Positions 10,653 through 19,900 of a stretch of DNA of 64,000 nucleotides are shown here, piece by piece. A program made the position numbers and the translations under genes. Positions within the stretch are counted from its first letter, which is position 1; every line of letters starts with the position of its first letter. The notes below the pieces were generated by a model that was given only the letters and a program-made list of their open reading frames with translations, did no database searches and was not told the origin of the DNA. The stretch comes from M3007 sp035299505 (GTDB taxonomy: Bacteria; Bacteroidota; Bacteroidia; Chitinophagales; Saprospiraceae), in assembly GCA_035299505.1 (NCBI GenBank), contig DATGWL010000028.1, positions 4,101-68,100 on the forward strand, given 5' to 3'.

Positions 10653-11291
10653 TCAATCCAATTCCATTAAGTCGAACTCTTTGATGATTTTAGACATTTT
10701 GCCAGATTTAGAGATCCCCTCGTCATCCAGCTTTTCTACCCATTTTTCCCAGTCCTTTCCGGCACTCTTTTTTAATTTGGCAAACCAATCCTGGCTGCTC
10801 AGGAAGATGCTGAAATCCCGGAAACTGGCCCAGGCCGTTTCGTATTGACGCAAACATTCGCCTGAGACATTGACGGTTTCTCCTTCCCAGTCGTCTGAGC
10901 AAGGCAATGCAAAATAATTATTTGCCTCGGAGACAGCTTCATGCTGCCCAGATTCGCTGTTGACATAGGCTGCTGCCAGAATAACAGAAACCGGAATTCC
11001 AAACTTTTTCTTTTCACTTACAGCTACACTGGCAAATCGTTTCAGAAAAGCTTCTGCATCAGCAGGTGCTGTATTGTGCTTCGATTTTTGTCTGTCAGAT
11101 TCATCCGGAACAAACCCTAATAAGGCTGCTCCTTTTTTAGCTGTACTTCGATCGTTGGAGAGTTTTTCCTTTTTGGGGTTATCAGGACTTTGGAACGGGT
11201 TCCATTGAGGGTATTTGCGCATGACATAGCATACACACAGTATGCCTAAGGCAAAGTAAAACCAGTTTGTTTTAAAAAATTTCCAGTTCAT
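10653..11291 (-). CDS. membrane-anchored glucosaminidase-domain protein (GH73-like)
   Basis: This 212-residue protein starts at the ATG at 11291; an in-frame TTG further up is rejected. One N-terminal transmembrane segment (FYFALGILCVCYVM, about 11-24) is followed by a Lys-rich linker. The rest resembles the mannosyl-glycoprotein endo-beta-N-acetylglucosaminidase family: IPVSVILAAAYVNSESG would hold the catalytic Glu, then a NNYFALP motif and a W-x-G segment, then FRDFSIFL. Family members cut the glycan strands of peptidoglycan. The leucine-glutamate-serine signature common in GH73 is altered here (NSES), so activity is likely but not certain. It stands alone between the FG-GAP genes and the divergent photolyase cluster. 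Confidence 0.68.
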   Translation of the reverse strand: MNWKFFKTNWFYFALGILCVCYVMRKYPQWNPFQSPDNPKKEKLSNDRSTAKKGAALLGFVPDESDRQKSKHNTAPADAEAFLKRFASVAVSEKKKFGIPVSVILAAAYVNSESGQHEAVSEANNYFALPCSDDWEGETVNVSGECLRQYETAWASFRDFSIFLSSQDWFAKLKKSAGKDWEKWVEKLDDEGISKSGKMSKIIKEFDLMELD

Positions 11292-11527
11292 AGCCAGGGA
11301 GACTTTGTTGATTTTGAGCGAAATCAATGATATTCAATTGTTTACCAAAATCTATTCAGGCTGTCATTTGTTTTTCAGGACAAATTTAAAACAAGTTGTT
11401 TTTATTTTCAAAACAATTTGCGTTATTTTTTTTCAGATCTTTTTTGAAACCACAGGAAAGCTAGACTGCAAATGAACCAGAGGGCTGATTCCGGGTTATT
11501 AGCCTGGTTATATTGACACCATTTTTC

Positions 11528-12226
11528 ATGCAAAAAACATACTTACTGCTTGGCGCTTCCAGCGCCATTGCCGGAGCAACAGCCCGGCTCTTGCAACAAC
11601 AAGGCCATGCCGTTACCGGCATATCCACCCACGAACAAACGACCGAATCGTTCAACCAGTGGATACAAGTGGAATCCTATCAAAAAGCGCATCTTCCAGC
11701 GCTGGATGGACCCATTGATGGTTTGGTATACTTTCCCGGAACCATTAATCTGAAACCCTTTGCCCGCATTTCTGAGCAAGATTTTCTGACAGATTATCAA
11801 ATAAATGCGCTGGGGGCTGTGAATGCCATCCAGCAGTACTTATCCAACCTGAAAGCAGCTGCTGCGCCTGCATCCATAGTATTACTGAGTACTGTAGCCG
11901 TAGCTCAGGGTATGAGCTTTCACAGCTCTATCAGTATGGCCAAAGGCGCCGTAGAGGGCCTGGCAAAAGCGCTGGCAGCCGAATTGGCGCCTGCCATCAG
12001 AGTTAATGTGGTGGCGCCTTCACTAACAGCAACCCCTTTGGCCGATAAGCTGATCAACAATCCGGAAAAGTTGGAAGCCAGCCAGAAAAGACATCCATTA
12101 CGCCGCATAGGCCAACCGGATGACATCGCTGAGGCAGTTCAATTTCTGTTAAGCGATCGCTCCAACTGGGTTACCGGGCAAATTTTTCACGTAGATGGTG
12201 GCATGTCCACCCTTCGGCTTATGTAA
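11528..12226 (+). CDS. short-chain dehydrogenase/reductase-like protein of a photolyase cluster
   Basis: This 232-residue protein begins at the ATG at 11528; a TTG at 11513 is in frame but unlikely. It has the Rossmann nucleotide-binding loop (LLGASSAIAGA, near residue 8) and the SDR C-terminal half (VNVVAPS, VTGQIFHVDGG). The usual YxxxK catalytic site reads ISMAK, so the catalytic Tyr is Ile, and the residue in the place of the catalytic Ser is Thr. The lysine is kept. It may therefore bind NAD(P)(H) without classical dehydrogenase activity. It is the first gene of a cluster with a flavin reductase 19 nt downstream and a photolyase, which suggests a role in flavin or photolyase chemistry (inference). 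Confidence 0.8.
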   Translation: MQKTYLLLGASSAIAGATARLLQQQGHAVTGISTHEQTTESFNQWIQVESYQKAHLPALDGPIDGLVYFPGTINLKPFARISEQDFLTDYQINALGAVNAIQQYLSNLKAAAAPASIVLLSTVAVAQGMSFHSSISMAKGAVEGLAKALAAELAPAIRVNVVAPSLTATPLADKLINNPEKLEASQKRHPLRRIGQPDDIAEAVQFLLSDRSNWVTGQIFHVDGGMSTLRLM

Positions 12227-12245
12227 ACCTGATCCAGTTTCTTTT

Positions 12246-12884
12246 ATGCAACACATATCCAGCGAACAAATTAGTGGCATGGAACAACGTTTCCGGGCTG
12301 CTTTCATTAATAGTCTGGGAGGGTTCAAAAGCGTAGTATTGGTGGGTACTGCCAATGATGCTGGCAACACGAATCTGGCCATTTTCAACTCCCTTTTTCA
12401 TTTGGGCGCCAATCCGCCTTTGTGCGGGCTTATTTTCCGACCGGATTCGGTGGAACGCCATACACTTTCCAACCTGGAAGCAACCGGATGTTACACCATT
12501 AATCATTTGAATGCCGGTATTTATCATCAGGCTCATCAAACTTCCGCGCGATATCCGGCGGAAGTTTCGGAGTTTGAGGCCACAGGATTAACCCCCTCTT
12601 ACAAAAACGGCTTTCCGGCGCCGTTCGTGCAGGAGAGCCAGCTGCAATTCAGCGTTTTATTCCGGGAAAAAATCCACCTCAGCATCAACAATACTATCCT
12701 GGTTATTGGTCAGATTCAGGATGTATGGATTCCGGAAAATGTGCAGCAAGCCGATGGTTTTCTGGACCTTGAAAAAGCAGGAACAATTACCTGCAGTGGA
12801 TTGGACAGTTACCATCAGACCAAACGATTGGCCCGATTGAGTTATGCCAAACCAGATAAACTTCCTGACATCATCCTGCCGTAA
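12246..12884 (+). CDS. flavin reductase-like FMN-binding split-barrel protein
   Basis: This 212-residue protein uses the ATG at 12246, 19 nt after the SDR stop; a longer frame into the SDR gene exists but would have to overlap it. The sequence fits the flavin reductase-like (split-barrel) family: an N-terminal strand VVLVGTA, a NLAIFNSLFHLGANPP segment typical of the flavin-binding region, then a conserved SVLFREKIHLS and a C-terminal GLDSYHQTKRLARLSYA. Such proteins bind FMN and may reduce free flavins with NAD(P)H. Located between the SDR and photolyase genes, it may supply or keep reduced flavin for the photolyase; this is inferred from context. Confidence 0.75.
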   Translation: MQHISSEQISGMEQRFRAAFINSLGGFKSVVLVGTANDAGNTNLAIFNSLFHLGANPPLCGLIFRPDSVERHTLSNLEATGCYTINHLNAGIYHQAHQTSARYPAEVSEFEATGLTPSYKNGFPAPFVQESQLQFSVLFREKIHLSINNTILVIGQIQDVWIPENVQQADGFLDLEKAGTITCSGLDSYHQTKRLARLSYAKPDKLPDIILP

Positions 12885-12921
12885 CAGATAAAACTGGAGG
12901 GATCAGTATGCCGCATAAGTC

Positions 12922-14430
12922 ATGAAAATCAATGTATTATGGTTCAAGCGCGATCTGAGGGTGTACGACCACGCCCCGCTGCAACAAGCCATTGAAAGCG
13001 GGCTGCCCTTGTTGTGCCTGTACGTGTATGAACCACATGTCTGGACTGCTTACGATGCTGATATCAGGCACGCCAGATTTGTTTGGCAATCCATTACCGA
13101 TTTGCAGGAACGTTACCCTCAGTTGGCCATCCATGTGACTTACGGCGATGTAATACCAACGCTCCAAACCATTGGGCAATCATACGCTATTCAAACCCTT
13201 TATAGCCACGAAGAAACCGGCACACGCATTACGTTTGACCGTGACAAACGCGTAAAACAGTATTGCCAGTCAGCCAAAATCCAATGGGCAGAAAGTCCCA
13301 CCAATGCTGTTCAACGTGGGCTATCACACCGAAATGGTTGGGATAAAGCCTGGAATCAGGTGATGTACGCTCCGATTGTATATCCTGACCTCCGGCAATT
13401 GAAAGCTGTTCAATGGGAAATACCGGCAGGATTAGAAATGCCGGCAGCACTATTGGTTCAACTCAAAGAAAAACCGGACTCATTTCAACAAGGTGGTGAA
13501 TCAAAAGCCATTGCAACCCTTGCTGACTTTGTACACCATCGTTACACCCAATATTCCCGGCATATTTCTCTGCCCGAAAAGAGCAGGGAATCCTGTAGCC
13601 GGCTTTCTCCTTATCTGGCCTGGGGCAATCTGAGCGTCAGACAAGTAATTCAGGCAGTAGAAAAAGCCAGAAAGCGGGGGCCCATCCAGGAACGTCCCAT
13701 GCAGGCTTTTGTTTCCCGCATGCACTGGCATTGCCATTTTGTTCAGAAGTTTGAAAGCGAGTGCAGTATGGAGTTTGAGCACATAAACCGGGGCTTTCAG
13801 CTATTGGATCAGCCCTTGATACCAGAGCGCCTTACGGCTTGGGAATCAGGGCAAACAGGATTCCCGTTGGTAGATGCAGGCATTAGGTGCTTGCGGGAAA
13901 CAGGGTACCTGAATTTCCGCATGCGCGCCATGTTGTTGTCTTTTTTGAGTCATGCGCTGTGGCAACCCTGGCAGGCAGGCGCAGGTTTTTTAGCCCGTCA
14001 ATTTCTGGATTATGATCCGGGTATACATTTCCCTCAGTGCCAGATGCAGGCGGGAGTAACCGGCATTAATACTGTTCGAATATACAATCCGGTGAAAAAC
14101 AGCCTGGAGCTAGACCCGGAAGCCCGGTTTATCAGGAAATGGGTGCCGGAATTAGCGCAGCTCCCTACCCCGTTTGTGCATGAACCCTGGAAATTAACTG
14201 CCCTTGAAGCCAGGTTTTACCATTTTGAACTGGGAGTAAATTATCCTGTTCCAATCGTTAACCTGGGAGAAAACCTCAAAAAAGCCGGCGCTATCCTTTG
14301 GGCACTTCGCGATCATCCGGATGTGTTGCGGGAAAGTACCCGAATATTGCAACAGCACACCTTTAGAAAAGACCGGAAGGACCAACCTATCACTAATTTC
14401 CAACATCTTATTGATCCTTCGGCCGTATGA
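12922..14430 (+). CDS. cryptochrome/deoxyribodipyrimidine photolyase family protein
   Basis: The 502-residue protein has an N-terminal photolyase domain opening with VLWFKRDLRVYDHAPLQQA (antenna-binding Rossmann fold, about 1-165). A C-terminal FAD domain carries TGFPLVDAGIRCL and YLNFRMRAML, then HFPQCQMQAGVTGIN with RIYNPVKNS in place of the NNGGWQW stretch of classical CPD photolyases. It is therefore a non-classical subclass. It binds FAD and would repair UV lesions or sense blue light; the substrate cannot be read from sequence alone. The start lies 37 nt after the flavin reductase stop, and the stop overlaps the start of a DUF2256 gene (ATGA), which indicates translational coupling. Confidence 0.88.
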   Translation: MKINVLWFKRDLRVYDHAPLQQAIESGLPLLCLYVYEPHVWTAYDADIRHARFVWQSITDLQERYPQLAIHVTYGDVIPTLQTIGQSYAIQTLYSHEETGTRITFDRDKRVKQYCQSAKIQWAESPTNAVQRGLSHRNGWDKAWNQVMYAPIVYPDLRQLKAVQWEIPAGLEMPAALLVQLKEKPDSFQQGGESKAIATLADFVHHRYTQYSRHISLPEKSRESCSRLSPYLAWGNLSVRQVIQAVEKARKRGPIQERPMQAFVSRMHWHCHFVQKFESECSMEFEHINRGFQLLDQPLIPERLTAWESGQTGFPLVDAGIRCLRETGYLNFRMRAMLLSFLSHALWQPWQAGAGFLARQFLDYDPGIHFPQCQMQAGVTGINTVRIYNPVKNSLELDPEARFIRKWVPELAQLPTPFVHEPWKLTALEARFYHFELGVNYPVPIVNLGENLKKAGAILWALRDHPDVLRESTRILQQHTFRKDRKDQPITNFQHLIDPSAV

Positions 14431-14576
14431 AAAAAGGGACTAAAACGGTAAAAAAAACAGACCTTCCGCAAAAAGTCTGTGTGGTTTGCGGAAGGCCTTT
14501 TCAATGGCGCAAAAAATGGGAGAAAGTATGGGATGAGGTGCGATATTGCAGTGATCGCTGCAAAAAACAACGGTAA
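14427..14576 (+). CDS. DUF2256 small zinc-ribbon protein coupled to photolyase
   Basis: A 49-residue protein whose ATG overlaps the photolyase TGA in an ATGA junction. It has the full DUF2256 pattern: a Lys-rich start, CVVCGRPF with Cys18 and Cys21, then WRKKW and a further Trp, then YCSDRC with Cys41 and Cys45. The four cysteines should bind one zinc ion. Genes of this family are usually found beside cryptochrome/photolyase genes; their function is unknown. It could be a small DNA- or protein-binding partner of the photolyase (inference). The convergent lipoprotein gene ends only 7 nt further on. Confidence 0.85.
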   Translation: MKKGTKTVKKTDLPQKVCVVCGRPFQWRKKWEKVWDEVRYCSDRCKKQR

Positions 14577-14583
14577 TTCCGGG

Positions 14584-15009
14584 CTATTTGCTGAATTTCA
14601 GCACATCTGTATCCCCATTACCACCACTGGTATGTTCAAAATGCATGAAGTTGGCATCCATCTGAATGATGCGCCAATCCTCCTCCAATTCTTCCAGCGC
14701 GCTCGGAACAGATCCGCTGAAATCGATCAGGAACTTGTTGGTGCTGTCATCAAAACCTGTTGCCCAGGTTCCAGACCAGGTTTGACTGCCATTGGTAGCG
14801 CTTAAACTTCCATTAGCGCCAAATTCGAATGTGTAGTTTGTGTAATAGCTTGTTTCGTCCTGTTTGTCAAAAAAGTACGAGACTTTCCAGGTGCCTGAGG
14901 CTGGCGTAGCGCCAGAGCCATTGTTGCCAGAGGAGGAATTGTCGTCGCAGGAGGCAAAGCCCATGAAAACTAGGAGAAGAAGCGGGAGCGATTTTTGGAT
15001 AAGACGCAT
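14584..15009 (-). CDS. lipoprotein, lipocalin-like
   Basis: The 141-residue protein begins with a lipoprotein signal (MRLIQKSLPLLLLVFMGF then ASC, with lipidated Cys near residue 21) and a Ser/Asn/Gly-rich tether. The mature part reads like a small lipocalin-type beta-barrel (GTWKVSYFFD at its start, then TYTF-like strands and WSGTW). Such proteins are common and uncharacterised in Bacteroidota. The start is the ATG that places the signal peptide at the N-terminus; 28 codons of open frame upstream are not used. It lies downstream of the MBL/rhodanese gene on the same strand and converges on the photolyase cluster. Confidence 0.65.
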   Translation of the reverse strand: MRLIQKSLPLLLLVFMGFASCDDNSSSGNNGSGATPASGTWKVSYFFDKQDETSYYTNYTFEFGANGSLSATNGSQTWSGTWATGFDDSTNKFLIDFSGSVPSALEELEEDWRIIQMDANFMHFEHTSGGNGDTDVLKFSK

Positions 15010-15142
15010 GGTAAAAGACCTGTTTAAGTGAACTGTGTAAAAGAAACAGTGCAAATAAACAAGCAGCTTTTTGTGCGGATCAATTAAACCCATCCCAGCC
15101 GGGCAATATCCTGCCCGGACGGGAAAAATCAGCTACCGGGTT

Positions 15143-16564
15143 TTACTGAGCTGTTTTGCTGGCGCAAACGAAATCGGTGGTTTGAAACAAACCACTTTTT
15201 TTCATGGCCCCAAACCCACCAGCCACATCAATCAGGTTGTCGTATCCGCGGGCGCGCAGGGCAGAAATAAAAATCATGGAACGGTATCCGCCCGCACAAT
15301 GCACGTGGTAGGTTTTGTTTCGGTCAATTTGAACCATACTCTCGTTGAGAAAATCCAGCGGTGCAGAAGCGGCCTCTGGCAAATGCTCTGCATCATATTC
15401 ACCGGGTTTCCTGACATCCAGGATGTGCGCTGCTTCGCCGTTTTGCATGCGTTTAGCGAAGGTTTCTACGTCTATGGTTTCAATTTGATCTGTTTCCTTT
15501 CCATCAGCTTTCCAGGCTTCAAAGCCTCCCTCCAGGTAACCCAGGCAATAATCATAGCCCACACGGGCAAGACGCATTACGGTTTCTTCTTCACGACCAG
15601 GGTCGGTTATCAACAGAATCTGTTGTTTCACATCAGGAATCATGGCTCCTACCCAGGGAGCAAAACTGCCATCAATACCGATGTTAATACTGTTTGGGAT
15701 AAATCCTTTGGCGAAGGTTTGTGGAGCCCGGGTATCCAGCATGAGTGCCGAAGTTTCGTTGGCGGCAGCTTCGAAAGCTCTGGGGGAAAGTGGCCGCGCA
15801 CCGCGTTGCATCACCTCGTCGATGGAATCGTAACCATTTTTGTTCATGGCAACATTCAGAGGGAAATAAGCTGGTGGCGGCATCAGTCCGTCGGTCACTT
15901 CTTTTACAAATTCTGCCTTGGACATATCGGCCCGCAAGGCATAGTTCACCTGTTTTTGATGTCCGAGTGAATCCGAGGTTTCCTTGCTCATGTTTTTGCC
16001 GCAGGCAGAGCCTGCACCATGTGCCGGGTACACTACGATATCGTCGGCCAGGGGCATTATTTTATTTCTAAGGGAATCAAAAAGCGTTTCAGCCAACTGC
16101 TCCTGGGTCATGCTCGCTGCTTTTTGCGCCAGATCCGGACGACCAACATCCCCGATAAACAGGGTATCGCCACTGAAAAGCGCCACATCTTTGCCCTGCT
16201 GATTGCGCAAGAGGTAGCAGGTGCTTTCCATGGTATGTCCGGGCGTATGCAATACTTTGATGCTCACATCGCCTACCTGCAGTATTTCGCCATCCGTTGC
16301 GATATGGGCGGCAAAGCCGGGATTGGCATTGGGGCCGTACACGATTGGGGCACCTGTTTTTTGTGACAAATCGAGGTGTCCACTGACAAAATCAGCATGA
16401 AAATGGGTTTCCAGTACGTATTTAATGGTAGCACCGGCCTTTTCTGCCTTTTGCAAATAAGGCTCCACTTCCCGAAGCGGGTCAATCACTACGGCTTCTC
16501 CGGCAGATTCAATGTAATAAGCGCCCTGAGCCAGGCATCCGGTGTAAATTTGTTCGATTTTCAT
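15143..16564 (-). CDS. metallo-beta-lactamase fold hydrolase with two rhodanese domains
   Basis: The 473-residue protein starts at the ATG at 16564. An N-terminal metallo-beta-lactamase domain of the persulfide dioxygenase/glyoxalase II group shows THFHADFVSGH (His54, His56, Asp58, His63) and a later HTPGHTMES metal-ligand motif. Two rhodanese domains follow. The second has an intact active-site loop (HCAGGYRS, Cys near residue 421). In the first the equivalent loop reads TDPGREEE and lacks Cys, so it is probably structural. The likely role is oxidation or transfer of sulfane sulfur (persulfide), as in ETHE1-type enzymes. Its promoter region is shared with the divergent TPR gene. Confidence 0.82.
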   Translation of the reverse strand: MKIEQIYTGCLAQGAYYIESAGEAVVIDPLREVEPYLQKAEKAGATIKYVLETHFHADFVSGHLDLSQKTGAPIVYGPNANPGFAAHIATDGEILQVGDVSIKVLHTPGHTMESTCYLLRNQQGKDVALFSGDTLFIGDVGRPDLAQKAASMTQEQLAETLFDSLRNKIMPLADDIVVYPAHGAGSACGKNMSKETSDSLGHQKQVNYALRADMSKAEFVKEVTDGLMPPPAYFPLNVAMNKNGYDSIDEVMQRGARPLSPRAFEAAANETSALMLDTRAPQTFAKGFIPNSINIGIDGSFAPWVGAMIPDVKQQILLITDPGREEETVMRLARVGYDYCLGYLEGGFEAWKADGKETDQIETIDVETFAKRMQNGEAAHILDVRKPGEYDAEHLPEAASAPLDFLNESMVQIDRNKTYHVHCAGGYRSMIFISALRARGYDNLIDVAGGFGAMKKSGLFQTTDFVCASKTAQ

Positions 16565-16936
16565 GTTGAGCAAGATAGTAAAGGTGTTGGCACAACCCAT
16601 AATCAGGGCAAATAAACACATTTTTTGCCTAGTAGTTTTTTGCCGGCAGCCTAAATCTGTTGGGCTTGGTAACTCTTTTTTACGGTATTTTTGGCCAATC
16701 TATATTTTCGCCGTGTGTTTCAACGTTTTAGCGTAATCGCAGACCTTTGTGGGTTGCCTGCACAGACGTTAAAATTTCCCAAAAAATCCATTCCACAGTC
16801 TAGTAAAATTCGGACGGTTCGTTTGGTGATAGTTCAAACCTGTAAAGGGGAACGACATTCAGAGCACCAAAGCGAAATGAATTGCCCGACCATCCAAATT
16901 CAGCATAAAACAAATCCAAAACCACACCTTTCCATC
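16565..16936. other. 372-nt divergent intergenic region without a gene
   Basis: This region separates the MBL/rhodanese gene (minus) from the TPR gene (plus). No convincing ORF was seen; a TTG-started extension of the TPR frame through it is rejected because it would bury the signal peptide. It is rich in T-tracts and should hold the promoters of both genes. Confidence 0.6.
16679..16708 (+). promoter_or_regulatory. candidate promoter for the TPR gene
   Basis: A TTT at 16679-16681, a 19-nt spacer and TATATTTT at 16701-16708 resemble the Bacteroidota -33/-7 pair (TTTG, N19, TAnnTTTG), but neither box is perfect. It would leave a leader of about 220 nt before the ATG at 16937, which lowers confidence. 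Confidence 0.3.
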
Positions 16937-19900
16937 ATGTTCCTTCGGAAAAGCATTTCTGCTCTCCTTCTTCTGCTCTCTGCCTATGTGCTTTCTGCGC
17001 AGGAAACGGCAGTTTTTAATGAAGCCAACCTGGCATACAAACGCGGGGTGGACTTTTTCAATCAAAGCCTCTACGGCGTTGCCCAAAAAGAATTTCGCAA
17101 TGCCATGGATTTACTCCGACCAGTCAACGAGCCAGACTGGAAGGCCGTAAAAACAGACGCAGAGCTGTACCATGCCAAATGCGCAGTTCGGCTTGGACAA
17201 CCTGAAGCTGAAAAACTGGTGCTCGACTTCCTCCGCGAAAACTCTCCTTCGCCGGTAGCCAGTCAGGCTGCTCTGGAAATAGGCGACTATTATTTCAACC
17301 GCAAGGAATACGAAAAAGCGCTTACGTACTACGATTTGGCGCCGGAAGGCTCTGGTCCGACCCGCGACGAAATTCGTTTCAAAACTGGTTATGCCTATTT
17401 CGTGACCAAGAAATTCGGGTTGGCTAAGACGGCATTCATGCCTTTGAAAGACAATACACGCAGCCAGTTTTACGAACAGGCCAACTATTACTACGGTTGT
17501 TGCTCGTTTTTTGAAGGAAAATATGAAGACGCCGCCAAATCCTTCATCCGTGCGGAACAATCCGATAAATACAAAACTGTGGTGCCGTATTACCTCACCC
17601 AGATTTATGCTGCGCAAAAGAACTACGACAAGGTCATTTCCTATGGCGGCCCAAAAGCCAAGGATAACAATGTCAAAAATCGCGCTGAAATCAACCAGTT
17701 AGTTGGCCAGGCATATTATGAAAAGGGCGACTTCAAAAATGCCCTTCCTTACCTGGAGTTTGCCGCTAAAAATGGCGTAGCCCTGCGTCCGTCTGATTAT
17801 TACCAGCTGGGTTATGCCCAATACCAAAATGGACAATACAAGCAAGCCATTCAGAATTTTGAAGAGCTGACCAAACAGGACAGCGTTCTGGGACAGAACG
17901 GCTTGTATCACCTGGGCGACTGCTACCTGCGTGTGAAGGACAAAAACAGCAAATTCAACGCAAGGAATGCCTTTGGTCAGGCGGCAAGCATGAACTACGA
18001 CAAAGCAGTAAAAGAAGACGCTTTGATCAACTATGCCAAACTCAGCTATGAGTTGAAGTACGACCGTGATGCCATTGAGGCCCTGCAGCGTATCAATCCA
18101 AGCTCCAAGTATTACGAAGACGGCCAGGCATTGATGAGTGAAATTTTCCTGAACACGCGTGATTATGATCGTGCTGTATCAAGTCTGGAAAACGTAAAAA
18201 ACCGCACAGCCCGTTTGGATGCTACCTACCAGCAGGTAACATACCTGCGCGGTTTGCAATTGTATCAAAACAACCAAAAAGAGGAGGCCCGCCGGTATTT
18301 CAACAAATCGCTGGAATTCCCGATCAACAAAAAGACTGCAACGCTTTGCTCCTTCTGGCTGGGCTCCATTTCTCATGAGGCAGGCGAATACGCCGTCAGC
18401 AAAACCCACATGAGCAGCTTCTTCAACGCTGCCAAGCCATACGCCGCCGAGCTGCCGGAAGAAAGCAGTCTGCACATGTGCAACTACATTCAGGGCTACA
18501 ACCACCTGAAGCTGAAAGACTACAAGTCTGCTCTGACCAATTTCCGCGCGGCAGTAGATGGATTTAAGAAAAGTAATTCCAAAAACGAACAAATCCGCTC
18601 TGCCATCCTCGGAGACGCCGTACTGCGTTCGGGCGACTGTTATTTCAAAAACAAGCAATACTCAGACGCGCTGGCAATGTATGATGAGGCTGTGAAGAAA
18701 AAATATGAAGGTTTTGAGTACGCCTTGTTCCAAAAAGCCATCATTCGTGGTCTGCAAGGCGACTACCAGGATAAGGCCATTGCGTTGGAAAGTCTGGTAG
18801 AAGACTACCCTAACAGTCGCTACACTGATGAGGCTTTGTTCCAGCTGGGTGACACTTATTTTGAGATGGAACGGTATGATAAAGCCATACCGCCATTTAA
18901 GCGCATTGTATCTGATTTTCGTGGAAAAAGCAACCTGGTTAATGCTGCGTTGCTGAAACTGGGTCTGATTTCCGTCAATCAGGGTAGCAGCAGAGTGGCT
19001 ATTGATTACTACAAGCAGGTATTTGCCGGCAATCCGGAGCCAGAAGAGTGCAAACAGGCTCTGGATGCACTCAGAGAGATTTATGTCAAAGACCTGGGTG
19101 ATCCGGAAGGATACAACCGTTTTGTGGAAACTGTGCCCAATTGTGGCGGCATGAAGCCGGGCCAGACCAACAGTGGAGAAGCAACTGCTTTTGAATCTGC
19201 AGAGTATCAATATAACCAGGGCAGGTATGATCGCGCTATTGAGTTATTAACCAACTACCTGGCCAAATACCCAACAGGAAGCAACATTCTTCCGGCATAC
19301 TTCCTGCGTGCAGAAAGTTATGCTTCTCAAAAGCAATTTGAAAAAGCGCAAAAAGACTATGCTGCTGTGGTGGGTAAGGGCAACAGCAAATATTACCCAA
19401 AAGCCGCTGAAAAAGCCGCTTTGATTGCCCTGAACACTACCAAGGATTATGGTCAGGCCTTTGAATATGCCCGTAAATGGGAAGATGCTGCGCTGACGGA
19501 AAGCTCCCGTTTTGATGCACAACTGGTGGCGTTACAGGCTGCTTACCGCACCAACAACTCTGTGGCAGTGGCCGAGTATGCCAACAAGATTAACAAAAGC
19601 AAACTGGCCAATCAGGAACAACTGGCGATTGCCAATTTCTATTCCGGCAAAATGGCCTACGATAAGGGGGAATTCACCCGTGCGTATCCGGCACTTCAGT
19701 CTGTGACAGAAAACAGCACATCAGAATTGATGGCTGAATCCTATCACTACCTGGCCCAAATACAGTACAAACAGCGTAAGTATGCTGATGCAGAGGAAAT
19801 GATCACTGAAGCAAACAAAGCCAGTGCTGGTTACGACGACTGGATTGCACGCAACCTGATCCTGCTTTCTGATGTGTATGCTGACCAAGGTGATAAAATT

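Noticed and set aside
15071..15970. Long plus-strand ORF opposite the MBL/rhodanese gene
   Set aside because: It is antisense to a gene with clear domains and has no recognisable motif.
16691..16936. N-terminal extension of the TPR protein from a TTG at 16691
   Set aside because: It would place 82 residues ahead of a clear signal peptide that begins at the ATG at 16937.
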